Notes: a model not told the origin generated them from the sequence alone. Numbered from the stretch's first letter, positions 34,201-44,677 are shown. The stretch: 64,000 nt of DNA from Anthopleura xanthogrammica (GCA_964019055.1 OZ025212.1:12119391-12183390); one strand, 5' to 3'. Numbers and translations are program-made.

Positions 34201-37200
34201 AGTGATGTTCTTACGAGTTGTATCGTTAATTTCAACTTTCAATTCTGAGCTTTCCAGGTAAATCTGAAACGTTTTGAGTTCGTTTTCTCCTACAACATCA
34301 TCGGTAATATTAATAGTAGCAGATATCCTGTCACTATTTGCTGTGAAAGTTACATTTTCACATCCTTCAGTAATAGAAGCTTGAGGTGCTCCATCGCTTG
34401 TTCTACATAACCTGTAGAAACACAGAAATACAATGGCATATTTAGCATCCTAGTAACAAGAAGATGCGGTGAATTGCACACGTAAGTACTCACTGAACGG
34501 TAGGTGAGGAAGACAGGACACCAACACGACAAATCTCGACTGAATAAGAACTGGCATTTTCGACTACACTTTCTGCATAACCACCTGGACAGAAGAATGC
34601 GTAGGCTGCGAAGAAGAAAGATTGTGTATCGTTAATACACACAAACAATAGTTAGATATATTTCCTTGCCGTTTGGTTTAGATAGAAAAGATTACTTACT
34701 ATCGTCGTTTTGAATTGTAACCACCGCATCTTTACAAGAGATATCGATCTGCACTCGTACATCATTTGAGAAGCATCTCACATTAAGGGTTTCGTTTCCC
34801 TCGGGAATATTGTCATCTTCGATAGTAATACTCATATTCTTTACGTCGTTGCCAGTCGTGAAGGAGAGAACAGTGTTTTGTGTGGTATAATCGCTTGGTT
34901 CTACTGCAGTATCATCTTTTGTGAAGCATCTTCGTACAAAAAATTATATTTGTGAGAACAAAAGCATTGATATGCTGGATTTCAATCAGCTGATAAAATG
35001 TCTTTGAATCTCATTATCTGCTCTAAATGGTAATCAAACAGTGATCATGTGGTGTAAACCAGAAAAAAAAGGGGTTATTCAGCTGATCGATGTACTCGCT
35101 TTTTGCACGAGATTGGAAATGACGTCAAGTGAAACCAAGAAACACAGGCATATAATCTTACGATAAACATATTAACATATTGAATTAAAGACGCTGTGTA
35201 CCACATGATCGTTTCCTGCTATGCTGAATAATAAAATGTGGCAAAAGTCTTAAATGGGAACCTAATCTTACGACAGATACCATGGGATAAAAGACGCTGA
35301 CTTGTAGATCGCTGATCATTTCCCACCACAAATGAAGTGAAGAAACTTCAAGGTCATTTGATCTGAGGGAATGTCTAGCTATGCTAAGCACTTAAAAAAA
35401 ATCAAATTGGAAAAGAAACAAGGTGGAAAAACGGATCAGTAAAATGAAATTGTTAATTTTTTTTACCCGGCTATTGTCAGATAAAAACTAATGAAATGAA
35501 ACCTTTAGTTAAGCAGGGCAATCCCTCCAGTGGCCCAAGGTCATACAGTTGGAGCCCTAAATAAGCACTTCAATCAATGGGAGCCCTAAAGCATTAATGA
35601 GAGTAAGTCAAGTGTTTTTACTGCAGTAAAATACTTACCCGATAGAATGGGTACCATTCAAGGCTTGGGATGACCCTGATCTGGTTATAGTAATATTAGC
35701 TGTTCCCGTGGACTCAGTGACCTGGGTGTTTTGACAGTTAATATCGACTGAAATGGAAACAAAATAGGACTCAATGTAATAGTAATAGAAAGAATTCAAG
35801 TTATTAAAACTGGTTCTCGATTAGACTGTGATTACACTGTACACTCAGTGGAAACACTGTATTTATCTATTTAACTTAGCCTTTTAAGAATGAAATCAGT
35901 AATCAGTTTGGTAGGTGCATTACTGGGAGAAAAAATGAAACAAGAAATAGGGAATTTGATGGCGGGACACCACAACAGCTTTCACCAATAGACCTCATCG
36001 GTTGGGGGGTAATGTTGTCCCATTTCAGACCACGTGTCATTCTCTTGAGAATAATATTCCTTGTTTGAGTTGTATCCATATTCATGTATCTTCTCATGCA
36101 CAACCGTTAAACAATGAAATGATACTCTGGGGAATAACACGTGGTCTGAAATGGGACAACATTACACCCAAGCCGATGAGGTCTATTACTGTGATTACTA
36201 TTAACAATATCATCATGTAGATCATAATATATAGATCCATTTAGCTTGGGCGTCGCCTTTTCGCATTGTAGACAAAGTCTTGTTCTTTTGTGAATTATTT
36301 CGTTCTACAAAGAACCAGAAAGATAGAAAAGTAGACAGAAATACGGTCAGACAGACAGACAGACACAGACAGGAGAAGATCTGCCCTTTTCCCATACCGT
36401 CATAATCTTTTATGTAGACTGTGTTTGACGAGAAGCCAGTTTTCATATCGAATGCAGCATCTGGTTTGATCGTAAGGACAATAGTTTCAGGGGCTCCTGC
36501 TTCGACAACTTGATCATTGACGATAAAAAGGTTGATGGTTTTATTTGCTATATCATTAGCTGGAAAAGTTACAACCAATGAACCTGATACCACGTAATCA
36601 CTATCCTTGGTTGCGTTTCCACTTAACTCTATCCTGTAGAGAAAGCAAAGTAAACATGAAATGAATCTTGAATGGATTTTTTATATAGTCAGAGAAGGTT
36701 TGTCATATAATTTGCAATGTTAACTTCATTCTTACAGAACCTAAGGTTTGGCTAATGAGTAGGGTCTGGAAACGAGAATGAACATGTGAGATACTTTAGT
36801 TATTGTTGAGCAGTGATTAAAATAGGTTATATATAGGTTATATTCCAATGACAATTCTATATAATTTATAAAAAGCAATACAATAAAAGCTCCCTGAGCA
36901 ATCTGTAAAGCCAGGGCGCATAAAGTTTTTGATTTTTAACAATAATTTTTCATTAGATAATCAATTCCTATTTGGTATTTTAGGATTTTTCTGATTTCAT
37001 TTGACAATGTTTTCGTTGATTCGTTCTTGCAGTTAGGTGTATATGAATAAGGAAGTGGGGAAAATAGTGGAATGATATGTGGTCAGAAAGCAATGAAAAA
37101 AAGAACACTACTGATATAAGAAAAGAAAGAAAGAAAGAAAGAAGGGAAGCACGAACGAACAAACGAACGAACGAGAGAAAGAAAGAAAGAAAGAATGAAC

Positions 37201-40200
37201 GAAGTAATGAATGAAAAAAGGAAGGAAAAAGAGAGAAAAGGCAAGACAGGAAGGGAAACGATAGAAGAAATGACACAAATAGGAAAAAAGTGGAATACTT
37301 ACGTCACTGTTGTTGAAATGTTTGTTTGATTTGTTCTTTCAAGAGTGATGGTGATCAAACCAGATGTTTCAGATTCACTTGACGAAATTGACATGAAACC
37401 AACTGCTGGTTTGGCAGTAACTATAGAAAAGAATTGAAGACTGAAATTAGATAAAACATGACGTGTTACATTCAAACACCGAAAAAATGAATGTAATTAA
37501 CCATTTTCCAGTTCACAGGTAATAATCAGAATGTTTTGTGGCAAACCCGGCTGATATTAGAATCAGAAATCAAGAATCGTGCAATAGTTATTTCAGATAT
37601 CTGTTCAAGAAAACGGAAATTACCGGCTTTTTTTTTTTTTTTTTTTCTTCATTTTTTAGCATGTCTAAATAGTTCTAATTTGTGAAATGGATCGCTTTCT
37701 TATATTTGCGATCACGTCAATATTCTTACGTAATTTATAACGTCACATATTTCATTAAAAAAATTAAAAAAACAAGCGTGCATTTGGTCAGTTTGACCAA
37801 ATAATAAGCGAAATATCCGAGATGAATTGGAACAAAGTTAAGCATGGGTTTTACTTTACGTTAAACGAGTGGGAAAATATTTAGATTTAAAATTTTCAAC
37901 ATGACTTGGTAACCTGGCCTTCTCACCGTTTTCAAAACGAATGCTGAACTTTGTTCCAATTTATGTTGGGTATAATTTCACTAATTTATATAAGACAACG
38001 ATCCATTTTGCCAATTGGTTTTATGTGTCAAGTTAAGACATGAGGAAAACCTCTTAAAGATTTAGATGCTTAATTTCATTAGCAATCGTTAGTGGTGAAT
38101 AGTTAAGACCCTTTTACTTCTTCTGAAACCATGTTTTCAAACCACATCCAGCTGATCTGATAAAAATTATTAGGCAATCAGAATTGTGAAAATTTGCAAA
38201 ACTGAGGTGTCATTCTTTGTAGCCAAAAGACTCTGGAAACGGTTAAAGCGGTACTTGAATGGAAACGCCCCATATTTTGAAAGTCTGAATAGTTCAAGTA
38301 TTCAGTTAAGAATAGTATGCATGACTCAGTCAGTCATGATTATGAAAACCAGATTGGCAAAAAATTTAGCCTGGGAGCCACTAGCAGTTGAGAAATTTTG
38401 GTTTAAAAACAAAAAGAACAATAGGGGTGAGTAAATGACGTCATTTACTCACAATTTAGATGCTGAAAAAAAAATTTATCCGCAAATTTTGACTGTACGT
38501 GAAGAAAATATGTTGCTTGGCTACTATTGGGGCCATATAGATAAGTTTAACCAAGTTTCAATTCATTTCCAATTTTCATCGATTTTCATCCAAGTGCGCC
38601 TTTAATTCTAGATCTTTTTCCCCCTCACTAAATGATGAATTATCATGCTAATTTTTTATACAAAATATCAATAACCTCTCCGGAAAATATAGAATTATTG
38701 CAGATATAAATCCTTGGAAGTCGATTTTCGCAGGCTTCATGACACCTCGGTTTTGCAGCGACGTTATTTCTACGTCACTATTTCAGATCAGATTGATGAA
38801 TTTTAATCTTCACGGCAAACTAACTCTACTCTAACTCTACTACCTGTTACCGGAAGTGAGTACATTTACGACCCGCCTTCCCTCTAGCTCTAGACGGGTT
38901 AAGTTTTATGTATGATAACGATTCCTGAATCAGAAAACTGAAATGCGATTTCTGATCCCGATTCAGAATACAGAAATGCGATTCTCCCGTCATTTTTGCT
39001 CTGAAGTCGGGGAGTAGAATGCGATCATCAGGATCCATCGCCGTATTCCTCCATGTAATTTTTTATTAAGATTCTAAATCACATATTTACGGATCTCTAT
39101 AGATTATGCAGGACTTTATCTAAGTGTCCTTCTCAATATTCTAAATCATAACTTTTCTCTACTGATAGATTACAAAGGACTTTAACCAATCGACCTTTGT
39201 TATTATCATGCTCAGCTTCCAATAATGGAAGCATGCCCCCAAACCCCCTAGGTCTTTCAGTATTTGGTGGTCGTTAGCCCCCCCCCCCCCCCCCCAATCA
39301 AAATTATGCTCAGCGGTCCCTGACCCAAGAGAAGGAAACGAAGCTAAAATGTCAGTTAACACTTGTAAATAAAAATATACGTTGATATAATCTGATTCCT
39401 GGTTTTCGATCTGCCATCAATTGATCACCTACTAGTCGTTGACGCATTGCCTCCAAACAAAGACCGTAAACAAACAGTTTTTACAAGAACAATTATCATG
39501 TTGCAAGTCTTCGTCATGCAGTACAGTAAAACCACGCGTATAAGAACCTAGAATTTAAGAACCTTTACTTCACTTCACTAAAAATATCAATTTAGACCTA
39601 ACTTACATAAGAACCTATTTTAGCCTAAAATTTTTAATACATTCTTATTTTACAACAGGAAAATATAATTCATCAACGATCATAAAAACTTAGTTTCCCT
39701 TCAGGTAGATCTACGTTATAATCAAAAAGCGGGATGTAACTGACTCCAAAGATGCCGATACAAATATATAGCGCTATGCGTTTTTAAAATGTTTGAAAAG
39801 TGAGAATGTTGAAGGACTAACGCATTTCAGATTAAGACGAAACTCACGGCTAAAGCACCATCTTTTCCTATAAAGAAAAAGCCCCTTGCATCAAAACAAT
39901 CGCAGCATTGATTATCACTTTTTATGGATTGTTGACGGCTCCGAATATGAGTTGGTCATTATCACAAGAAAAGGACTTCGGATTTTGTTCAGTTTGTTGG
40001 AGTTTGAAGATATTTTTGACCCTCTATTACCCCCTGAAGAAATGATTTTGGTGACATAAAAACTCAAGAGGGGAGGGGACAGATAATTAAAAACCTTTCC
40101 GATAATAAACGAATGCTCACGAAGCTTTTCCGACTAGATTACGAACTATTTTGCTTCTTTCGAATATTTCACAGCTGAATGATTATGCTAATGCGACTTG

Positions 40201-43196
40201 TGCTTCGTATTTCCGAAGAGTGAGCGATGGGGGTTCGGTTCACGGCCGATGACCTCTCCGATGAATCTTTCACTAATTTATGTAAATGCTACTTAATCCC
40301 TCCTCTTTTGTCCTCAACTTTCCACCGAACAATAGGGTAATCTTTTTGAAGTATTCAAGTTTTTATACCAGTTTTCTAGATCACGACAAGTTGATCTTGG
40401 GCTGTTATTACCGAAGTCTTGTTGTTCAATCCACATATTTTCTATTACAAGCAATTAGTTTAAGTAAAATTGTCCAAATAAATGAATTCTTAGCCAAAAT
40501 TTATCGGTAAATAGAGCAGTCTTTTTACAAAATGACGTCACATCCACCAGCAAATCAATCAACGCGTGAGTTACTTTTAGCCAAGGTAGCGATCTGATGG
40601 ATCAGCGACATAAATGGAAATGGACTCTTCTAGTAATTCTCCTCTGATGCATAACATTACACCAGTCTTGAGAAGAGATCTCGACAAATACCAGTCTTAC
40701 GAACCATGACTATAAGAATATTGCATGCATAGGCGGCGGAAGGACATTAAAACTGGGGGAGGGGCTGTTATGACCAAAATTGCGAAAAAAAGAAACAAAA
40801 CTAAAACTAAAAAATCGCGCAAGCAAACTCACCCTAGCACACCGCCTATGTATTGCGGTAAACTATTTTTAGACTATTTGCGCTTAACGCTTAATTTTTT
40901 CCAATTCTTACGCCTAACTGCTAAATTTTTTGGCCGTTTGACGGCTAATGGTTAAACTCATCGGGATCCTCTTGTGATACAAAAGACTGAATACCGTCAA
41001 GGATTAAGGTGATTCAAAACCGCACAGGCGGGGGTGCGCAAAGTTTCCCGCTAGGCCGCTGCACTCTCCACGCTATGGGACTGTAGCGGTACAAATGTAG
41101 CGAATTTATGATTGGCCAATACTTAGCTTCTTTCTCATTGGTTGGTTAGTCAGTCTTTCCTATTTTGAAAGAAGTTAATTTTTTTTACAAGCGTAAGAGC
41201 GATAGATTGTTGTCGAACAAAATAGTTTTTTGAAGCTAGCACGTCAAAAAACATATAAGATGATACAATGGCTTAGGACGAGCAAAGCGATCGTATAGAG
41301 CTGTATTAGGGGTATACCCTAGGTAATTTCAAATCGAATGATTAGAGTTTGACGTTGAATGTTTCCCACCTAAAATCACATCGAGGATTTATATGTGCTT
41401 TATATTACAATGAACGATCCATGATATTGCCTAACCAGTAAAAATATGTAGTCAGTGAAAGAGTGCCGAGCCGAGCACCTATTTTACAATCCCGATGATT
41501 CAACAAGAAATCGCCCGAAAAGCTGAAAACATGAAAATTAAAACAATTTGAAAGTATCTAAATCTTATTTCAAAAGAAAAAAAACGAAAATCCTTAAAAG
41601 TAAGGGTAGCCAGCTTGGGCTTTGATTCCTGTGTATGTATTTCGGTTCACGAGGCATCATGGGCCAAACATTGGACCCAGAAGCCTTTTCGGCATTGTAC
41701 CGTTACAGTCCCATGGAGAGAGCCGCAGCGGCCGAGCGGGGACTGTGGAAGTGTCTACAACTTTGACATGACTTTAAAGCAAGGAATATGTTGCAATTGC
41801 CTCTAAAAACGAAAACACTGGAAATCGCATTTCCAACAGCCCCAATTTCAGAATTTTCTCTCGGATTAGCCATAACTATGCTCCACGGTCCCTGAATTTC
41901 AAAGTCAATAAGACTTGAAGCTTACAACCTTAATTTTATGCTTAGGCCAATAAAAAGTGTCGCCGGCCTGAAACGCGCAAAGAAAGACAATAAAACTAAA
42001 GGTAAACCAAATAAACGAAATAAAAACAATGAAGGAAAAAAGCAAATGGAAGATGAAGGAAAGAAAAGAGCAAGAAAATGGAAAAAGTAAAAAGGACAAA
42101 GAAATAAAGAAACAAAACCCCCTTTTTGTGGGTAAGTTTTCTAGAAGTTTTGGTTAATATAAAAATATATCTTGAAAACTGTGTGTCGTGAGTGTACTAT
42201 CATCAAGCTAAAAACAAATACGTCTTTATAGGTCAATGAGTATTTGTCGACTTTTTATGATAATCAGTGACCCTTGTTCTGCAATGTATAATTATCAAGT
42301 TACTGACATAGTAGTTGGATTCCAACATGCATAATATACATTAAGTATGATAATTCATCAGGAAGTTTCCTTATTTTCTAAACCCTTTCTAACTTATATA
42401 TTGATATATTGATTCAAAAGTCTCTTTTGTTAGCCTGATCGTTACTTGCTTTGGTGACTTGCATTATTTGTCGATGCAAATGATCGCAGTTTAAATTTAA
42501 CCACCTTCTGTAATTCTTGAAATTCTTTTCAAATTTCTTGACAAGAATTCAAAACGAAAAAGATCATTCCAATGTCCAATGGACACAAGACAACACAAAG
42601 TCACATAATAATTATATAAACCTCATATCAATGATTATATTTATAAATTATGAAGTGTGTGTTTTTTGAATTTGACTGAGAATGAGCATTTTTGTCTTAA
42701 GTATTTCTCCATTCAACCATAACTTTGTTGTTATGATTTTTTCCTCTACAGGAATATTATAATTATATGATAAATGACCATGTTTCCTGTGCCAAAACCC
42801 GATCAATTTTAACAGAGAATGAACTTGACGACTTGTACGTACAAGCAAACTTTAGTATATATACTTGTTTCAAATGGTTCTGAATACGATTGAATACGAA
42901 TTTATCAACTTCATTTCACAAGAGCAGGCTAGGAGATTTTACATCACTATGAGTATTATAGGTCACTCCATAGTTAATATATATGAACTATGGGCGCTGT
43001 TTGCAACCTGTTGGCATGCTTCTTTACAATAAATTAGTTCATGACAGTTTAAGAAGATAAAGTGCTCTTAAAAATCCCCGGAATATCAACTTTAATTTAC
43101 GTATTCTAAGGTTCAATACTCACCTTGTGCTAGCTGTAGAAGATAACACATGAAAACAGAGAAGAGCAGCAATCTTAGTGGTGTTAAAGTAGCCAT
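25258..43196 (-). CDS. Gene B: complete single-pass membrane protein with nine Calx-beta domains
   Basis: 22 exons: 43124-43196, 37303-37420, 36398-36633, 35639-35747, 34700-34929, 34494-34605, 34185-34411, 33495-33609, 32475-32707, 31308-31410, 30566-30798, 30155-30263, 29403-29641, 28965-29076, 28539-28771, 28037-28148, 27283-27506, 26766-26871, 26447-26679, 25863-25889, 25649-25754, 25258-25291. They sum to 3324 nt, an exact multiple of three, giving 1107 residues and a TAA stop. Layout: signal peptide 1-24; three super-units of three Calx-beta domains (25-369, 369-713, 713-1053); a 9-residue stalk; membrane helix about 1070-1096; tail ending AKNLGAVEE. Signal peptide plus one helix implies type I topology. 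No enzyme motif or tail tyrosine is present. The role is inferred as calcium-dependent surface adhesion or recognition. I recognise no named family with this exact architecture. Confidence 0.9.
25292..25648. other. Gene B intron 21
   Basis: 357 bp; ends resemble gene C intron 21 while the middle differs. Nothing else. Confidence 0.55.
25649..25754 (-). CDS. Gene B exon 21: transmembrane helix
   Basis: 106 nt, phase 1 to 2, residues 1062-1097. ELLVRRRN precedes the helix [19 protein letters not shown], then ISCVCYLL. Type I orientation is implied by the signal peptide. The RRR triplet on the outer side of the helix is unusual for positive-inside topology. The exon is identical in gene C. Confidence 0.9.
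25863..25889 (-). CDS. Gene B exon 20: 27-nt stalk micro-exon
   Basis: Encodes NRMTEQQAQ between two phase-1 introns. Required to keep phase to the membrane exon. A 27-nt counterpart in gene C (45157-45183) encodes NRITEQQAQ. Acceptor CTTCCAG and donor GTAATA. Confidence 0.78.
25990..26272. repeat. GGAT/GGGA microsatellite (gene B intron 19)
   Basis: About 280 bp of GGAT, GGGA and GGAA tetranucleotides. It produces false ORFs with MDGW repeats. Gene C has a shorter version at 45285-45350 in the same intron. Confidence 0.93.
26447..26679 (-). CDS. Gene B exon 19: Calx-beta 9, second half; closes unit 3
   Basis: 233 nt, residues 975-1053. [17 protein letters not shown]; core [27 protein letters not shown]. 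Confidence 0.87.
26766..26871 (-). CDS. Gene B exon 18: Calx-beta 9, first half
   Basis: 106 nt, residues 940-975. [20 protein letters not shown], then [14 protein letters not shown]. Donor GTACGACC. Confidence 0.85.
26872..27282. other. Gene B intron 17
   Basis: 411 bp, AT-rich. The right end matches gene C intron 17; that copy is 869 bp long and holds the palindrome repeats. Confidence 0.55.
27283..27506 (-). CDS. Gene B exon 17: Calx-beta 8, second half
   Basis: 224 nt, residues 865-940. [19 protein letters not shown] (textbook Calx-beta DGTA..DY motif); core [16 protein letters not shown]; terminal LNDD. I see no base difference from the gene C exon at 46784-47007. Confidence 0.88.
27507..28036. 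other. Gene B intron 16, nearly identical to gene C intron 16
   Basis: Differs from 47008-47536 by one A-run length change and about one substitution. No ORF or element. Confidence 0.75.
28037..28148 (-). CDS. Gene B exon 16: Calx-beta 8, first half
   Basis: 112 nt, residues 828-865. [20 protein letters not shown], then [13 protein letters not shown]. Lies in the stretch nearly identical to gene C. Confidence 0.85.
28190..28325. repeat. TCAG-type imperfect repeat (gene B intron 15)
   Basis: Short TCAGTCAG runs between gene B exons 16 and 15, in the same intron as the giant gene C array. Confidence 0.75.
28539..28771 (-). CDS. Gene B exon 15: Calx-beta 7, second half
   Basis: 233 nt, residues 750-828. 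[16 protein letters not shown]; core [32 protein letters not shown]. Confidence 0.86.
28965..29076 (-). CDS. Gene B exon 14: Calx-beta 7, first half (unit 3, membrane-proximal)
   Basis: 112 nt, residues 713-750. [20 protein letters not shown], then ISMSSASV. Clearly diverged from units 1 and 2 but in the same phase. Confidence 0.84.
29077..29402. other. Gene B intron 13
   Basis: 326 bp with a CTTTCTTTCTTT run; matches gene C 49363-49694 closely. Nothing else. Confidence 0.55.
29403..29641 (-). CDS. Gene B exon 13: Calx-beta 6, second half; closes unit 2
   Basis: 239 nt, residues 633-713. [20 protein letters not shown]; core [17 protein letters not shown]; terminal NDDD. Confidence 0.87.
29810..30021. 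mobile_element. hAT-like MITE in gene B intron 12
   Basis: Ends CAGGTGCGGATCCAGG and CCTGGATCCGCCCCTG, 212 bp, flanked by CCAAT on both sides. The end sequence fits hAT-type non-autonomous elements; the full 8-bp duplication is not clear. Absent from the gene C intron. Confidence 0.68.
30155..30263 (-). CDS. Gene B exon 12: Calx-beta 6, first half
   Basis: 109 nt, residues 597-633. [20 protein letters not shown], then [14 protein letters not shown]. Confidence 0.86.
30566..30798 (-). CDS. Gene B exon 11: Calx-beta 5, second half
   Basis: 233 nt, residues 519-597. [17 protein letters not shown]; core [23 protein letters not shown]; terminal INDD. Confidence 0.87.
30799..31307. other. Gene B intron 10
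   Basis: 509 bp; C-run near 31036. Nothing recognised. Confidence 0.55.
31308..31410 (-). CDS. Gene B exon 10: Calx-beta 5, first half
   Basis: 103 nt, residues 485-519. [19 protein letters not shown], ending TVTANDIL. One codon shorter than gene A exons 10, 16 and 22; gene C shares the 103-nt length, so the change predates the B/C split. Confidence 0.84.
31779..32212. mobile_element. Two adjacent inverted-repeat elements, gene B intron 9
   Basis: 31779-31926 has arms AATTTGGTCTGAAATCAAA and TTTGATTTCAGACCAAAATT. 31927-32212 has arms AATTATATCCATTTTGAAAT and ATTTCAAATTGGATATAATT. Probable nested or abutting MITEs. Confidence 0.65.
32475..32707 (-). CDS. Gene B exon 9: Calx-beta 4, second half
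   Basis: 233 nt, residues 407-485. [15 protein letters not shown], core [15 protein letters not shown] and terminal ISDD. Confidence 0.87.
32708..33494. other. Gene B intron 8 with a shared repeat segment
   Basis: 33170-33480 resembles gene C intron 8 (about 57300-57655) and, in part, 61640-61920 (AGGGAGG, GGAGAGAACAAC blocks). It is probably an old interspersed repeat duplicated with the gene, with an extra copy in gene C. Confidence 0.5.
33495..33609 (-). CDS. Gene B exon 8: Calx-beta 4, first half (unit 2)
   Basis: 115 nt, residues 369-407. [20 protein letters not shown], ending ISVAANVR. Confidence 0.85.
33610..34184. other. Gene B intron 7
   Basis: 575 bp; CTGTTTCTGTTCTG repeats near 33720-33770 and an inverted pair AAATTCGTAAAATACCGC / GCGGTATTTTACGAATTC (33791 / 34028) that may mark a MITE. 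Confidence 0.5.
34185..34411 (-). CDS. Gene B exon 7: Calx-beta 3, second half; closes unit 1
   Basis: 227 nt, residues 293-369. [17 protein letters not shown]; core [17 protein letters not shown]; terminal KDND. Confidence 0.85.
34494..34605 (-). CDS. Gene B exon 6: Calx-beta 3, first half
   Basis: 112 nt, residues 256-293. [20 protein letters not shown], then [13 protein letters not shown]. Confidence 0.85.
34700..34929 (-). CDS. Gene B exon 5: Calx-beta 2, second half
   Basis: 230 nt, residues 179-256. Starts [14 protein letters not shown]; core [16 protein letters not shown]; then [14 protein letters not shown]. Confidence 0.86.
34930..35638. other. Gene B intron 4
   Basis: 709 bp, AT-rich; part resembles gene C intron 4 (about 59460-59890). 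Nothing else. Confidence 0.5.
35639..35747 (-). CDS. Gene B exon 4: Calx-beta 2, first half
   Basis: 109 nt, residues 143-179. [20 protein letters not shown], ending GTHSIG. Confidence 0.84.
35988..36187. mobile_element. MITE family 2, copy in gene B intron 3
   Basis: Ends AATAGACCTCATCGG and CCGATGAGGTCTATT with inner arms GTCCCATTTCAGACCACGTG / CACGTGGTCTGAAATGGGAC. About 200 bp. Confidence 0.8.
36345..36372. repeat. GACA microsatellite (gene B intron 3)
   Basis: Short GACA repeat beside the exon 3 donor, positionally matching 18976-19019 and 62030-62082. Confidence 0.85.
36398..36633 (-). CDS. Gene B exon 3: Calx-beta 1, second half
   Basis: 236 nt, residues 64-143. [17 protein letters not shown]; core [15 protein letters not shown]; terminal KDYD, where the usual DDD has a Tyr. 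Confidence 0.86.
36634..37302. other. Gene B intron 2
   Basis: 669 bp; GAAA/GAAC simple repeats at about 37120-37230. Nothing else. Confidence 0.55.
37303..37420 (-). CDS. Gene B exon 2: Calx-beta 1, first half (unit 1)
   Basis: 118 nt, phase 1 to 2, residues 25-64. Contains [19 protein letters not shown] and ends ISTTVT; very close to gene A exon 2. Confidence 0.84.
37421..43123. other. Gene B intron 1, 5.7 kb
   Basis: Largest intron. Holds the 38196-38758 inverted repeat, a C run near 39278 and AT-rich sequence. About 42410-43120 resembles the part of gene A intron 1 nearest its first exon (about 20570-22100), for example TTGACTG(G/A)GAATGA. No credible ORF; the short frames here are not supported by homology. 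Confidence 0.55.
38196..38758. repeat. Inverted repeat around a 26-bp perfect palindrome, gene B intron 1
   Basis: Arms GCAAAACTGAGGTGTCAT and ATGACACCTCGGTTTTGC. Between them 38427-38452 is a perfect palindrome centred on TGACGTCA. Probable fold-back element; the TGACGTCA core also matches the CREB/ATF consensus. Confidence 0.5.
43124..43196 (-). CDS. Gene B exon 1: start codon and signal peptide
   Basis: ATG at 43196 on the reverse strand. Encodes [12 protein letters not shown] then [12 protein letters not shown]. 73 nt, phase 1, GTGAGT donor, same length and layout as gene A exon 1. A 5.7-kb first intron follows. Confidence 0.88.
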
Positions 43197-43553
43197 TTTT
43201 TGGTCGGTACACAGTTATTTGACTGAATTGTTTTCGTTAAACCTTCAGAGAGAGACAGCGCCTAAAAATACCTTGTACGTGTATCTGTATAAGCAATCAG
43301 TTTGTTCACTAGGCCGTTACTAGCCACAGACGTCATATTGCAGTCTATTAAACCAATAGGGCTTCGGTCTTTATTATTGGCCTTGTTTTCAAAACTGGAT
43401 CAAGACTGAATATTCTAGACCTCGAAACAGTGTCAACATTACGTTAAAGCTGGTGAGTGGAACGAAAATATTTTTTTTTCGAAGATGGAAATGGTATAGC
43501 GTGAAATTTCCTACTTAATAATAATAATTATTATGACGACGACGACGACGACG

Positions 43554-43593
<40 letters not shown>

Positions 43594-44646
43594 TGTGGAT
43601 GATTATGATTATAATGATGATGATAATAATAATTCATTTATTTATTTATTATTGCTTCTGATTTTTTTTTTTTTGTTAGTAATTGATACATGGTGTTCTT
43701 ATTTTGATTTTTTTTCGGATATAAATACGCGAGTTGTTTTATCCAAAATAAATCGTGTTTAAAATTGCTCGGATATATAAAAATTAGATAACGGAAAATT
43801 CACGACTGTGATAAACGTATAGTACTCATAAGTGGTGTTGTTAAACAATACCGTCTGTGATTATAATAATAATAGTAATAATAATAATAACTTTATTTTA
43901 AGAGGATAAACACGTAATAGTGTAAATACACTAACAAACTTGTGGTCCTCTAGAGTACAAACATATATAAACATTACTTATACTAAATAGTACTATTTCG
44001 AGCAAATTCTATTGTTTTCTATTGTTTAATTAGCACTATTTTGTATTATTTAGTAATTTGTATTTCACGGATATGTTGTTTGCACTCTATACAATAAAAC
44101 TATAAACTATACAATAAAACTATAAGACTATAAAATATTATGAATCGTAAAAAGATAAAATACAAAACACTAAGATACTAATAATGATAAGAAAAATGTA
44201 AACTAAGGTTCGGTTTAGACGTTGAATTTGACATGCGCCGAATCCAACGCAAACGATTTTCAAAAACCAATTGTTTAAAATTCATTTGCATTAGAACCGG
44301 CACATGTGAAACCCGACGCCCAAACCAGGCCTAAGTAAACTATTACAGTCCAGCGATATTCACGTATGTTTTATCACACATGGTTGTTTTATCCAAAATA
44401 GATCGTGTTTTAAAATTGCTAGGATTATAAAAATTAAATAGCAGGAAATACAATACTGTGAAAAAAGTACTTATGTGGTGTTGACAAAAAAATACCGTGC
44501 CATGGAAAAGTACTGCACGGTGATTCGTTGGCTATATGATGTCGTCAATTCTGTGGGGTACCGTGACCATTCGTGTTCGTGTTATGATTACAGTCCAGCG
44601 ATAATCATGTGTACATTGATTGACTTGATTTAATTATTCACGTTTA
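43197..44646. other. Gene B to gene C intergenic spacer, 1.45 kb
   Basis: Very short spacer between the gene C stop and the gene B start. Holds the GAC repeat and AT-rich DNA. The part next to the gene C stop (44520-44646) matches the DNA next to the gene B stop (25147-25257), so the duplication extends past the coding end. Confidence 0.6.
43535..43592. repeat. GAC trinucleotide microsatellite
   Basis: About 58 bp of GAC with two GGC interruptions, upstream of gene B. Confidence 0.93.
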
Positions 44647-44677
44647 CTACTCTTTTTCATCTCGTTTCTTTGATCGG
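44647..44677 (-). CDS. Gene C exon 22: short charged cytoplasmic tail and stop
   Basis: 31 nt. Encodes RRSKKRDEKE then TAG at 44647-44649. The sequence differs from gene B despite the identical membrane exon next to it. An ATTAAA-like string lies about 10 bp past the stop; I do not call it a polyadenylation signal. Confidence 0.82.

Noticed and set aside
25258..43196. Na+/Ca2+ exchanger gene
   Set aside because: Calx-beta domains are present but the product has a signal peptide and one helix only; no exchanger alpha repeats.
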